This document shows, one piece after another, positions 31,742 through 40,241 of a stretch of DNA of 40,929 nucleotides. The first letter of the stretch is position 1. Every line of letters begins with the position of its first letter. The notes beneath the pieces are model-generated. The model saw nothing but the letters and a program-made list of their open reading frames with translations. It did not search any database and had not been told where the DNA came from. The DNA lies in NCBI RefSeq assembly GCF_001422725.1, contig NZ_LMMA01000007.1, positions 59,901-100,829 on the forward strand. The letters are read 5' to 3'. Position numbers and translations under genes: made by a program. Source of the DNA: Flavobacterium sp. Leaf82. GTDB lineage: Bacteria; Bacteroidota; Bacteroidia; Flavobacteriales; Flavobacteriaceae.

Positions 31742-31923
31742 GATTATTGATAATTTATTGCTTTCTGAAAGAAAATCTAGCGATTTGGATTTTCTGAATC
31801 AAATTTAGAATAATAATCTTTATAAATTATAAATTATAGTTTTAAAATCTAATTATCAAACACATTATTGATTAATTTTCTAATAAGGTGTTATTTTGAA
31901 TAGAATTTATTTTGAAACTGAGT

Positions 31924-32021
31924 GCCTAGCCCTGATAGAAGTGGAAATCCTTTTGTGTCTCGTTTCTTTAACGAGACACAAAAGATTGAAGCGGATAGCA
32001 GGAAATAGCTCCTAACAAAAA
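31924..32021 (+). repeat. CTAGCCCTGATAG structured repeat (Flavo-1-like), complete copy
   Basis: It begins CCTAGCCCTGATAGAAGTGG. The long central hairpin is TTTTGTGTCTCGTT / AACGAGACACAAAA, extended by AATC/GATT across one bulge. It is followed by GAAGCGGATAGCAGG and AAATAGCTCCTAA. CCCTG at the start pairs with CAGG at the end. The matched positions in the 29180 copy read CCCCG and CGGG, so the pair is kept while the base changes. It lies in the 451-bp spacer 31687-32137, where the rest is AT-rich DNA plus the repeats listed separately. Confidence 0.65.
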
Positions 32022-32024
32022 ATG

Positions 32025-32068
32025 TTTCAGGTTTCAAGTTTCAGGTTGTTGGAACTTGAAACCTGAAA
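32025..32068. repeat. 16-bp inverted repeat TTTCAGGTTTCAAGTT
   Basis: TTTCAGGTTTCAAGTT (32025-32040) and AACTTGAAACCTGAAA (32053-32068) are exact reverse complements separated by 12 bp. Each arm is itself built from the repeated words TTTCAGG and TTTCAAG. It lies 70 bp before the PLP enzyme start. No T-run follows; the function is unknown. Confidence 0.8.
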
Positions 32069-32093
32069 CTTGAAATAAATAAAACAAAAAACT

Positions 32094-32131
32094 AACCAGA
32101 GGATGAGATTGCTTCGTTACTCGCAATGACA
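32094..32131. repeat. GTCATTGCGAG repeat, right copy of the inverted pair
   Basis: Reads CCAGAGGATGAGATTGCTTC then GTTACTCGCAATGAC, the reverse complement of the repeat at 31693-31741. It ends 6 bp before the ATG at 32138, so the leader of that gene is made of repeat sequence. Confidence 0.75.
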
Positions 32132-32137
32132 TAAAAA

Positions 32138-33361
32138 ATGAAAAACTTTAACCCAGCAGATAAAATTCAGGATTTGCAATACTTTGGTGAATTTGGAGGA
32201 GTGAATCCTTCGATTTCTGATTCTTCGACTTATACCTTTCTATCGGCTAAAACGATGTTCGATACTTTTGAGGGGAATATGGAGGGCTGTTATTTGTATT
32301 CGCGCCATTCTTCGCCTAGTAATTTGTATCTGGATCAGGCTTTGGCAGCAATGGAAGGAACAGAAACTGCCAATGTTTCGGCATCAGGAATGGGTGCGAT
32401 TACGCCTACTCTATTACAGCTTTGCGGTGCGGGCGATCATATTGTTTCGAGCAGAACTATTTACGGCGGAACTTATGCTTTTTTGAAAAACTTTACACCG
32501 CGTTTCGGGATTGAAACGAGCTTTGTAGACATTACAAAACTGGATGTTGTAGAAACGGCAATTACACCAAACACGAAAGTTTTGTATTGCGAAACGGTAA
32601 GTAATCCGTTGTTGGAAGTTGCTGATATTGCAGGTTTGGCTAAAATTGCTAAAAAGCATAATCTGAAATTAGTGGTCGATAATACGTTCTCGCCATTATC
32701 AGTTTCTCCCGCTAAATTAGGCGCGGATATCGTGATTCACAGTTTGACAAAATACATAAACGGAAGCAGTGATACGGTTGGCGGCGTAACTTGTGCATCG
32801 AAGGAATTTATCAATGCATTGAAAAATGTAAACTCGGGAGCAAGTATGCTTTTGGGACCAACGATGGATAGTTTACGTTCTGCAAGTGTCATGAAAAACC
32901 TGCGAACTTTGCACATTCGTATCAAACAACACAGTCATAATGCGCATGTTTTGGCGGATAAATTCGAGAAAGACGGTCTTAAAACGGTTTATCCGGGATT
33001 GAAAAGTCACCCAAGTCATGAATTGTATAAAACGATGATTAATCCGGAATATGGTTTTGGCGGAATGATGACTATCGATGTTGGAACTTTGGCTAAAGCC
33101 AATGAACTAATGGAATTAATGCAAGAAAGAAACTTAGGATATCTGGCAGTAAGTTTAGGATTTTATAAAACATTGTTTAGCGCACCGGGAACTTCGACTT
33201 CGAGCGAGATTCCGTTAGAAGAACAACACGAAATGGGATTAACAGACGGTTTAATCAGATTCTCAATTGGATTGGATAATGATATCGAACGCACTTACCA
33301 AATGATGAAAGCCTGCATGGTAGAATTGGGGATTCTTCAGGCTATGGCTCAAGAGGTTTAA
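32138..33361 (+). CDS. PLP-dependent Cys/Met metabolism (trans-sulfuration) enzyme, methionine gamma-lyase/cystathionine lyase-like
   Basis: A 407-residue fold-type I PLP enzyme. YSRHSSPSN (54-62) corresponds to the YxRxxNPT phosphate-binding region, ASGMGAITPTLLQLCGAGDH to the cofactor-stacking segment, and IHSLTKYINGSSDTVGG carries the Schiff-base Lys205. The C-terminal FSAPGTSTSSEIPLEEQHEM and GLIRFSIGLDNDIE are typical of the family. Members include cystathionine gamma-synthase, beta- and gamma-lyases and methionine gamma-lyase, and sequence alone does not decide. The divergent Lrp/AsnC gene suggests control by an amino acid. It is closed by a 19-bp hairpin. Confidence 0.92.
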   Translation: MKNFNPADKIQDLQYFGEFGGVNPSISDSSTYTFLSAKTMFDTFEGNMEGCYLYSRHSSPSNLYLDQALAAMEGTETANVSASGMGAITPTLLQLCGAGDHIVSSRTIYGGTYAFLKNFTPRFGIETSFVDITKLDVVETAITPNTKVLYCETVSNPLLEVADIAGLAKIAKKHNLKLVVDNTFSPLSVSPAKLGADIVIHSLTKYINGSSDTVGGVTCASKEFINALKNVNSGASMLLGPTMDSLRSASVMKNLRTLHIRIKQHSHNAHVLADKFEKDGLKTVYPGLKSHPSHELYKTMINPEYGFGGMMTIDVGTLAKANELMELMQERNLGYLAVSLGFYKTLFSAPGTSTSSEIPLEEQHEMGLTDGLIRFSIGLDNDIERTYQMMKACMVELGILQAMAQEV

Positions 33362-33386
33362 CTGGGGTTTAGATATCATTTGTTTT

Positions 33387-33443
33387 CGCCACGAATTCAC
33401 GAATTTACAACAATCAATTCGTGAATTCGTGGCGATTTTTTTT
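33387..33443 (+). terminator. Terminator built from a GCCACGAATTCACGAATT repeat
   Basis: The arms CGCCACGAATTCACGAATT (33387-33405) and AATTCGTGAATTCGTGGCG (33416-33434) are exact 19-bp complements with a 10-nt loop, followed by a run of T residues (33436-33443). It starts 26 bp after the PLP enzyme stop. The arm is the same GCCACGAATT repeat word as at 24850, 35752 and 35918. Confidence 0.88.
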
Positions 33444-33469
33444 TATTAAATCAATACTTCGCTCCTATT

Positions 33470-33580
33470 TGTCATTTCGACGAAGGAGAAATCACACTAG
33501 AAATTCGACAAAGATAGTTGCTTTTAGGAGCGAAGCTACGAGTGCGATTTCTCTCCCGAAGCTTCGGGATCGAAATGACA
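33470..33580. repeat. TTGTCATTTCGACGAAGG hairpin repeat with a nested palindrome
   Basis: The left arm GTCATTTCGACGAAGGAGAA then ATCACAC faces a right arm GTGCGATTTCTC...ATCGAAATGAC. In the right arm the expected CTTCG is replaced by the perfect 16-bp palindrome TCCCGAAGCTTCGGGA (33554-33569). Sister copies are at 29043 and 40242. Confidence 0.78.
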
Positions 33581-33587
33581 AAACAAA

Positions 33588-33623
33588 AAAAGCCGTTCTG
33601 AGATTATTTTCAAAACGGCTTTT
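33588..33623 (-). terminator. Terminator of the APC permease
   Basis: AAAAGCCGTT (33588-33597) and AACGGCTTTT (33614-33623) form a 10-bp stem. On the minus strand the right end continues as a run of seven T residues. It lies about 30 bp beyond the permease stop codon. Confidence 0.85.
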
Positions 33624-33651
33624 CATTTATAATTCACAATTAATAATTAAC

Positions 33652-35586
33652 CTACTCTTCTGCAGGGAAATTCAGTTTACTGTTTTTTCTACTGTATGTA
33701 AAGTAAATAAACAAACCAATCAATAACCAAATCGTAAAGTAAATCCAGTTCCAAACGCTAAGTTCTGCCATCATGTAAAGGCAGCAGATTAAACCTAAAA
33801 GCGGAATCAAAGAAAGATTTTTTCTAAAAGCCCAAACGGCTAATCCAACTAAAACGAAAAGGAAAATCCACATTGGGATTTTGTGTTTGAACAGACTAAA
33901 ACCTGATTCGTATTTTAATGAATCGTCGATTGGTAATCCTTTTACAACCTCAGCATATTTTGCATCGTCGTCTTGGTATTGACTTAATAAATGGTCTAAA
34001 TCTCCAGTTTCGGCAGTTTTATTTTGAACATCGATACTTTCTAAATAATTAAAAACTTTAGTAGATTGTTCTTTATCCAGAGATGTAATTATAGTTGTTG
34101 CATCATTGGTTTGCGCATCGTTATTAATAAAAGCCATTGTAGCTTTATTGTTGAATGCAAAAGCATAATACAATCCTGCAATCATTAAAACTGGCAATAT
34201 AAATTTTGAATTGATATAAGGCGTTTTGAATTTTCCTCTTGGAATTTCAGGCTTGTTTTGTAAAACCAAAACTCCTGCACAAACCAACACAAAGGCAAAT
34301 AAAGTACCAATACTACATAAATCTGTTACCATTGTCAGGTTCAGAAACAACGCTGGAACTGCCACTACAAAACCGGTTACAATTGTTGCAAATGATGGTG
34401 TTTTGAATTTTGGATGTACTGTAGAAAACTTCTTTGGCAATAAACCATCACGGCTCATACTCATCCAGATACGAGGTTGCCCCATCTGGAAAACCAAAAG
34501 AACGCTCGCCATTGCCACTACAGCACTTACGGCAATAATTCCCGACATCCATTTAAGGTTTAATTTATCGAAAACAAACGCAAGAGGATCTCCAACATTT
34601 AATTCGTTATAACGCACCATTCCGGTTAAAACCAAGGCAATGGCAATGTATAAAATAGTACAAATGATAATCGCCCACATCATACCTCGTGGTAAATCAC
34701 GTTGCGGATTTTTACATTCCTCAGCAGTTGTTGAGATTGCATCGAAACCAATATAAGCAAAGAAAACAGCCGAAACTCCTTTTAAAACTCCGCTAACTCC
34801 ATTTGGTGCAAACGGATCCCAATTGGCAGTATCTACATAAAATACACCAACGGCGATTACTAAAAGTACAATACAAAGTTTTACAATAACCATTAAGTTA
34901 CTAGCATTACGAGATTCTTTCATCCCTCTGTAAACCAAAGCCGTAATTAAAACAATGATGAATAATGCCGGTAAATCTGCCACGAAATGGAAAGATCCAA
35001 TTGTTGGCGCTGTTGTCCAGGCAGTATAAGCAGCTTGCAGAGAAGCACTTAAATTTTCGAATGATTTTCCGCCCTGCATTAAAGCTGTGGCATCTTTAAA
35101 TCCGTTTGAAGCGGTTAGATAATCCATCTGAATCCATTGCGGGAGATGAATTCCGCCACTCTGGAGCAGACCTGTAAAGTAATCACTCCACGATATGGCG
35201 ACTGTTATATTTCCAACGGCATATTCCATGATTAAAGCCCAACCAATTATCCAGGCAATTAATTCGCCAAAAGCTACATATGAGTACGTATAAGCACTTC
35301 CTGAAACCGGAACCATAGATGCAAATTCGGCGTAAGCAAATGCTGCAAAACTACAGGCTAATGCTGTAAATAAAAACAAGAAGATAACTGCTGGACCACC
35401 GTCAGCACTGGCTTTCCCGATAGTACTAAAAATTCCTGCACCTACAATAGCAGCAATCCCAAAGGCTGTTAAATCTTTGGTCGTTAAATGTTTTCCTAAT
35501 GCATTATGACCATCTGCTTCGTTTTTTGCAACTTGCTTCAGAATATCTTGTACCGTTTTTTTTCGGAATAAACCTGATAATGCCAT
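33652..35586 (-). CDS. APC-superfamily amino acid permease (CAT type) with extra soluble loop
   Basis: A 644-residue membrane protein with 12 or more helices. FGIAAIVGAGIFSTIGKASA is the APC helix-1 substrate motif; AVFFAYIGFDAISTTAEECK and NPQRDLPRGMMWAI are the hallmarks of cationic-amino-acid-transporter-type (CAT/YfnA) permeases; MSRDGLLPKKFSTVHPKFKT is the following cytoplasmic loop. Unusually, about 90 polar residues (about 479-569, including EQSTKVFNYLESIDVQNKT and DHLLSQYQDDDAKYAEVVKG) are inserted between helices near the C-terminus and may form a small periplasmic domain. The substrate is probably an amino acid, unspecified. Monocistronic, closed by the terminator at 33588. Confidence 0.92.
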   Translation of the reverse strand: MALSGLFRKKTVQDILKQVAKNEADGHNALGKHLTTKDLTAFGIAAIVGAGIFSTIGKASADGGPAVIFLFLFTALACSFAAFAYAEFASMVPVSGSAYTYSYVAFGELIAWIIGWALIMEYAVGNITVAISWSDYFTGLLQSGGIHLPQWIQMDYLTASNGFKDATALMQGGKSFENLSASLQAAYTAWTTAPTIGSFHFVADLPALFIIVLITALVYRGMKESRNASNLMVIVKLCIVLLVIAVGVFYVDTANWDPFAPNGVSGVLKGVSAVFFAYIGFDAISTTAEECKNPQRDLPRGMMWAIIICTILYIAIALVLTGMVRYNELNVGDPLAFVFDKLNLKWMSGIIAVSAVVAMASVLLVFQMGQPRIWMSMSRDGLLPKKFSTVHPKFKTPSFATIVTGFVVAVPALFLNLTMVTDLCSIGTLFAFVLVCAGVLVLQNKPEIPRGKFKTPYINSKFILPVLMIAGLYYAFAFNNKATMAFINNDAQTNDATTIITSLDKEQSTKVFNYLESIDVQNKTAETGDLDHLLSQYQDDDAKYAEVVKGLPIDDSLKYESGFSLFKHKIPMWIFLFVLVGLAVWAFRKNLSLIPLLGLICCLYMMAELSVWNWIYFTIWLLIGLFIYFTYSRKNSKLNFPAEE

Positions 35587-35751
35587 ATGTGGTTTTGCTT
35601 TTAAAATTAATTTATTTCGGTCTTTGTGGTTTTATTTTGCAAATAATGCAAAAATTATCCTGATTTCAAATATATAAAACGATTTTGTTTTATCTGCATA
35701 TTTTTTGCCCACGGATTTTAACTGGTAAAACAGGTTAGCGCAGATTTTTTT

Positions 35752-36058
35752 GCCACGAATTTCACAAATTAACACGAATTATTTTTTGCCACTGATTAAA
35801 ATGATTAAGACAGATTATTTTAATATTTATTAATTAAATCTGCAGAATCTGCGAGAACAAAAAATATTTTAATCCTTTATCTGTAGCTAAAATTTTTCAC
35901 GCAGGTTTATTTTTTTCGCCACGAATTTCACAAATTAGCACGAATTCTTTTTTTGACACTGATTAAAATGATTAACACTGATTATAATATTTATCAATTA
36001 AATCTGCTCAATCTGCACGAAACAAAAAAAATCCGCGTTTATCCGCGTTTTCACGAAG
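35752..36058. repeat. Two tandem copies of the GCCACGAATTTCACAAATTA repeat block
   Basis: Blocks start at 35752 and 35918 (offset 166 bp). Each reads GCCACGAATTTCACAAATTA, then CACGAATT, a T-run, CACTGATTAAAATGATTAA, (A/C)AGATTAT-like words, ATTTAT(T/C)AATTAAATCTGC and a closing CTGC-type word. The second continues with AATCCGCG and TTATCCGCG words. The 500-bp spacer 35587-36086 has no gene; its left end, before the permease, is plain AT-rich DNA. The same words occur at 24700-24995. Confidence 0.8.
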
Positions 36059-36086
36059 TGAATCCGTGTCATCCGTGCGCCATATC

Positions 36087-38993
36087 TCAACGCAAACAAT
36101 TCCTTAATATACTTACCGGATGTTGCGCTTCTCTGCTCGTTCCGTCATAAATTTGATGGCGGCAGCTTGTTCCTGCGGCGGCAATTTTTACGTTTTGGGC
36201 AGTTGCACGCACTTTTGGGAATAAGGTATCTTCGCCCATTTGCATACTTACCTGATAATGCTCTTTTTCGTAGCCAAAAGACCCTGCCATTCCGCAACAA
36301 CCAGAGTTGTAAATCGTCACCGTATTATTGGTTGGTAAATTTAGCATTGTGAAAGTTGCTTCAACAGAACTCAATGATTTTTGATGGCAATGTCCGTGAA
36401 TCTTGATTTCTTTCTTTTCTTGAGAGAAAGATTCCGGTTTTATTTTTCCGTCGATGATTTCTTTTTTAAAGAATTCTTCGATCGTGAAAGCACTTTGCGC
36501 TACTTTTTCAGCCGCTTCTTTATCATCTGCCAAACGCAAATATTCGTCTCTAAAAGTTAATATTGCCGAAGGCTCAATCCCAATTAATGGCGCTTTCGCG
36601 GAAATTAAATCCTTGAAAATATTTATGTTGATATTCGCAATCTTTTTCGCTTCTTCCAGAAATCCTTTCGATAAATAAGTTCTTCCACTTTCTTCATGAT
36701 TAACAACCAGAACTTCGTAACCTAATTGGGTCAATAATTCAAAAGCATCGATTCCGATATTCACATCATAATAATTCGTGAATTCGTCATTAAACAAATA
36801 CACTTGTCCGTTTGGGAAATCGTTTTGTTTTGGTTTATGATTCTCATACCATTTTTTGAATGTTCGTTTTGCCAAAAGCGGAACTTGCCTTTCTGCCGCA
36901 ATTCCCATGCTTTTTTTAACGAGCGATTGATTCGAAATAAAGTTGGTAATCGACGGAAACAAACTTCCCATTTTGTTGAGTTTTGCATTGTGTGCAAAAA
37001 TCTTATTTCGGGTCGAGAAACCGTTTGCTTTTTGATATTGGTATAAAAATTCTGCTTTAAGCGTTGCAACATCCACATTACTCGGACATTCGCTGGCGCA
37101 GGCTTTACAGCTCACACACAACTCAAAAACTTCGTATAATTCTTTCTGGTCAAATTTATTTTCTTTCTCAGAATATGTCAAATATTCACGCAATGCATTG
37201 GCTCTCGCACGCGTTGTTTCTTTTTCGTTTTTTGTGGCACGATAACTCGGACACATTGCTCCTCCTGCCGATGGTAATTTTCTACAATCGCCGGATCCGT
37301 TGCATTTTTCGGCAGCACGCAAAATTCCTAAACTGTCTGAGAAATCCTGAAATGTTTTAATATCCGGTTCTACCCTGCCTGAAATTACACGATGGTTTTC
37401 ATCCATCCTTAAAGCATTTACAATCTTGCCAATATTCAAAACCGAATTCGGGTCAAACGCTAATTTGATTCTTTTCAGTAATTCATAATTTGTTTCGCCA
37501 ATCATAAACGGAATAAATTCTCCGCGCACAATTCCGTCGCCATGTTCACCACTTAACGAACCTCTATATTTCTTCACTAAAATAGCAACATCGGTCGCAA
37601 TGGTTCTGAATAATTTTAAGTCAGATGTTTTCTTCAAATTCAAAACCGGACGCAAGTGCAGTTCTCCCGCTCCGGCATGTGCGTAATAAATTGCGCCTTG
37701 TCCGTGTCGCAGCATCATTGCCGAAAATTCTGCAATATAAGCCGGCAAATCGCTCAATTCTACCGCTGTATCTTCTATAGAATCCGCAGCTTTATCATCG
37801 CCTACAATACTTCCCAGAAGCCCAAGACCGGCTTTTCTAAGTTCGTTTACTTTCTCGATATCGGCACCGTAAATTTTTACCAGTGCGTAACCAAAGTTAT
37901 TTTTCTCCAAATCTGCCACTAAAGCGTTCGCTTGATTTTCGGCATCTTGTGCATCGTGCGAAGCCACTTCGAACATCATAATCGCTTTCGGTTCTCCAAC
38001 CAGAAAGAATCTATTTTTTATGTGTTCACGGCTCGTTTTTGTACAATCTAAAATCGTATCGTCGATCATTTCGCAAGTATACAAATGATGTTTCATTGCT
38101 ATTACCACAGATTCCAGCGATTCCTGAATGCTATGATAATGCGCCACAACCATAATATTATTAGCCGGCGGTAAATCATCAACTTTTAAGGTGATTTCGG
38201 TTGTAAATGCCAGCGTTCCTTCACTTCCGCAAAGTAATTTACCAATATTAATTGTAGGTTCAGTTCCGCCAAATAAATCCGATTTTAATAAAATATCAAC
38301 CGCATAACCCGTATTTCGTCTGTGAATTTCCGGTTTTGGAAACTCTTTTATGATTTCGTCCTGCGTTGCTTTTACCGAAAGTTCGTCGTAAAGACTTTTA
38401 TATATTTTATTTTCTAAAGTATCACCTTTGGTTTTCTCAATAAATTCTGCCGAAGTCAGTTCGTTAAAAACCACTTGAGAACCATCGCTCAAAATTCCTT
38501 TGATTTCTACAATTTTATCGCGCGTAACGCCGTAACGAATCGAAGTAGTTCCAGAGGAATTATTACCCACCATTCCGCCAATCATGCAACGGTTTGTAGT
38601 CGAAGTATTAGGACCAAAAAATACATTGTGAGGTTTCAGGAATAAATTCAGTTCGTCGCGAATCACGCCGGGTTGTACCGTAACTGTTTTTTTAACAGGG
38701 TCGAAATCCAGGATTTTAGTAAAGTTTTTCGAAACATCGACCACAATTCCGTCACCAACAGTTTGTCCGGCAAGAGAAGTTCCGGCAGTTCTTGGCGTAA
38801 TCGAAAGATGATGCTGCGCCGCAAACCTGATTATTTTACTAATATCCTCGATCGTTTTAGGCACGGCAACGGCTTTGGGTTTTATTCGATATACCGAAGC
38901 ATCTGTCGAATAAAGTGTTTTATGAAGTTCGTCGTATAAAAGTGTGCCTTCGAGCGTGCCGGCGAATTGCTCTAACTGAGATTGGGTCAACAT
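36087..38993 (-). CDS. Large FAD-linked oxidoreductase with Fe-S and CCG domains (D-lactate dehydrogenase/GlcD-GlcF type)
   Basis: A 969-residue protein counted from the ATG at 38993 (MLTQSQLEQF). The frame stays open to 39221, but the extra 76 residues are unlike the family. Order of domains: FAD-binding domain with ITPRTAGTSLAGQTVGDGIV; FAD-oxidase C-terminal domain with GEHGDGIVRGEFIP; a Cys-rich segment CNGSGDCRKLPSAGGAMCP (about 561-580); a Fe-S motif CVSCKACASECPSNV (about 624-638); and a CCG domain with GHCHQKS (about 865) and SGCCGMAGSFG (about 896). It joins in one chain what is GlcD plus GlcF in E. coli. It likely oxidises a 2-hydroxyacid and passes electrons to quinone; the substrate (lactate or glycolate) is inferred. 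Divergent from mscS. Confidence 0.92.
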   Translation of the reverse strand: MLTQSQLEQFAGTLEGTLLYDELHKTLYSTDASVYRIKPKAVAVPKTIEDISKIIRFAAQHHLSITPRTAGTSLAGQTVGDGIVVDVSKNFTKILDFDPVKKTVTVQPGVIRDELNLFLKPHNVFFGPNTSTTNRCMIGGMVGNNSSGTTSIRYGVTRDKIVEIKGILSDGSQVVFNELTSAEFIEKTKGDTLENKIYKSLYDELSVKATQDEIIKEFPKPEIHRRNTGYAVDILLKSDLFGGTEPTINIGKLLCGSEGTLAFTTEITLKVDDLPPANNIMVVAHYHSIQESLESVVIAMKHHLYTCEMIDDTILDCTKTSREHIKNRFFLVGEPKAIMMFEVASHDAQDAENQANALVADLEKNNFGYALVKIYGADIEKVNELRKAGLGLLGSIVGDDKAADSIEDTAVELSDLPAYIAEFSAMMLRHGQGAIYYAHAGAGELHLRPVLNLKKTSDLKLFRTIATDVAILVKKYRGSLSGEHGDGIVRGEFIPFMIGETNYELLKRIKLAFDPNSVLNIGKIVNALRMDENHRVISGRVEPDIKTFQDFSDSLGILRAAEKCNGSGDCRKLPSAGGAMCPSYRATKNEKETTRARANALREYLTYSEKENKFDQKELYEVFELCVSCKACASECPSNVDVATLKAEFLYQYQKANGFSTRNKIFAHNAKLNKMGSLFPSITNFISNQSLVKKSMGIAAERQVPLLAKRTFKKWYENHKPKQNDFPNGQVYLFNDEFTNYYDVNIGIDAFELLTQLGYEVLVVNHEESGRTYLSKGFLEEAKKIANININIFKDLISAKAPLIGIEPSAILTFRDEYLRLADDKEAAEKVAQSAFTIEEFFKKEIIDGKIKPESFSQEKKEIKIHGHCHQKSLSSVEATFTMLNLPTNNTVTIYNSGCCGMAGSFGYEKEHYQVSMQMGEDTLFPKVRATAQNVKIAAAGTSCRHQIYDGTSREAQHPVSILRNCLR

Positions 38994-39192
38994 GTAAATG
39001 GTGCGTTTAAAAAAATATTCCCTCAAAAACTGAGACAACAAATATAAAAATATAGCATCGTAAAATGGTACAAATTGGGATTTTATGCAATCACTTCCGT
39101 CATATTTTATAAAATTAAAGCCTAATTCTGTAAAACTTTCAAATTGCAAAATCACTAATTTTAAAATTTTACATTTTACGCCTTTTATAATT

Positions 39193-40002
39193 ATGGAAAA
39201 TTTTCTGCAAGACGTCTTCAAACACGTAGAAACTTATTATTACAGCATTGTCGATCTTACCCCAAAATTTATTCTCGCCGTCGCCGTTATTCTCGTTTCG
39301 TGGTTTATTGCAACCCGCGTTGGGATTTTTGCCGGAAACCGACTCAAAGTTAGAATGCACGACAGGCTTCTGGCTACTTTTATTGCGCGACTCATAAAAT
39401 CAGTCCTTATTATTATTGGCGTTTTGATCATGTTCAAGATCATAGGTCTTGACGGAATCGCACAAAGTATGCTTGCCGGTGCCGGAATCTCGGCTTTTGT
39501 AATTGGTTTTGCACTTAAGGATATTGGCGAAAATTTTCTTGCCGGAATTCTGCTCGCTTTCAAACGTCCATTTTCTATTGGCGATATTATCGAAAGCAAT
39601 GGCGTAAAAGGCGAAGTCATTAACCTCAACCTGCGTGATACCGAAGTCAAAAGCGACTCGAAAATCATTTATATCCCAAACGCACTTTTAATAAAAAATA
39701 CGCTGATTAATTACAACAGCGCCGGATTTCTACTCCAGACTTTTACCGTAGGACTCGAATTTGGTTCTGATTATAACCGTGCCATCGAACTCGTAAAAGA
39801 AGTTCTGGAACGCAACGACGACGTAACCGACAAAGAACATAACGATTCCGCAATAATTACAGATGTTACAGCCGGTGTTGCGCAACTCAACATTCGCTAT
39901 TGGGTCGAAACCGGAACCACAAACAATAAAGCCGAAAACCGCTCTAAAATTATCTCTGAAGTTCTAAATACTTTAAAAGAAAATGAATTTGTCCTGAAAT
40001 AG
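39193..40002 (+). CDS. mscS: Small-conductance mechanosensitive channel, MscS family
   Basis: A 269-residue protein counted from the ATG at 39193 (MENFLQDVFK). The open frame to 39085 is rejected as upstream spacer. Three transmembrane helices (about residues 20-42, 60-82 and 85-112) are followed by the pore helix region MLAGAGISAFVIGFALKDIG then ENFLAGILLAFKRPFSIGDI. The cytoplasmic beta and alpha-beta domains contain GEVINLNLRDTEVKSDSKII and IPNALLIKN. It is close to E. coli MscS in length and releases solutes under hypo-osmotic shock. The 199-bp divergent region with the FAD oxidoreductase holds promoters for both; a TTACATTTTA box lies just before mscS. Confidence 0.94.
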   Translation: MENFLQDVFKHVETYYYSIVDLTPKFILAVAVILVSWFIATRVGIFAGNRLKVRMHDRLLATFIARLIKSVLIIIGVLIMFKIIGLDGIAQSMLAGAGISAFVIGFALKDIGENFLAGILLAFKRPFSIGDIIESNGVKGEVINLNLRDTEVKSDSKIIYIPNALLIKNTLINYNSAGFLLQTFTVGLEFGSDYNRAIELVKEVLERNDDVTDKEHNDSAIITDVTAGVAQLNIRYWVETGTTNNKAENRSKIISEVLNTLKENEFVLK

Positions 40003-40100
40003 GTTTTTAAAAAGGGACAAAGGTTTAAAGTGGCAGAGGGACAGAGGTTTCTCTTCTACACAATTGTCATCCTGAGCGATCCCGAGACTTAAGGAGAAGG

Positions 40101-40187
40101 ATTAGAAGCTATTTCCTGCTATGCTTTCCAATCTTTTCCTTGCTAAAGAAGCAAGAAAAAGGATTTCCACTTCTATCAGGGCTAGGA
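40101..40187 (-). repeat. CTAGCCCTGATAG structured repeat (Flavo-1-like), minus-strand copy
   Basis: Read on the minus strand it is CCTAGCCCTGATAGAAGTGG, AAATCC, then the central hairpin CTTTTTCTTGC/GCAAGGAAAAG (one G-U type pair), GATTGGAAAGCATAGCAGG, and AAATAGCTTCT. The CCCTG/CAGG pair is kept. The hairpin sequence is unrelated to those at 29180 and 31924, but the stem remains. Confidence 0.65.
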
Positions 40188-40241
40188 CATTCGGTTTCAT
40201 TAGATGAAGTTGGTGAAATTTAGACAAGAAAATCCCTCAAT

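Noticed and set aside
36761..38939. Several 60-105 codon frames on both strands within the FAD/Fe-S gene
   Set aside because: They are shadow frames of a long, well-conserved gene; none resembles a known protein.
39085..39192. 36-residue N-terminal extension of MscS
   Set aside because: It lies in the divergent promoter region and adds nothing family-like; MENFLQDVFK at 39193 is the natural start.
38994..39221. 76-residue N-terminal extension of the FAD/Fe-S oxidoreductase
   Set aside because: The family starts near MLTQSQLEQF; the extension is unlike it and overlaps the mscS promoter region and leader.
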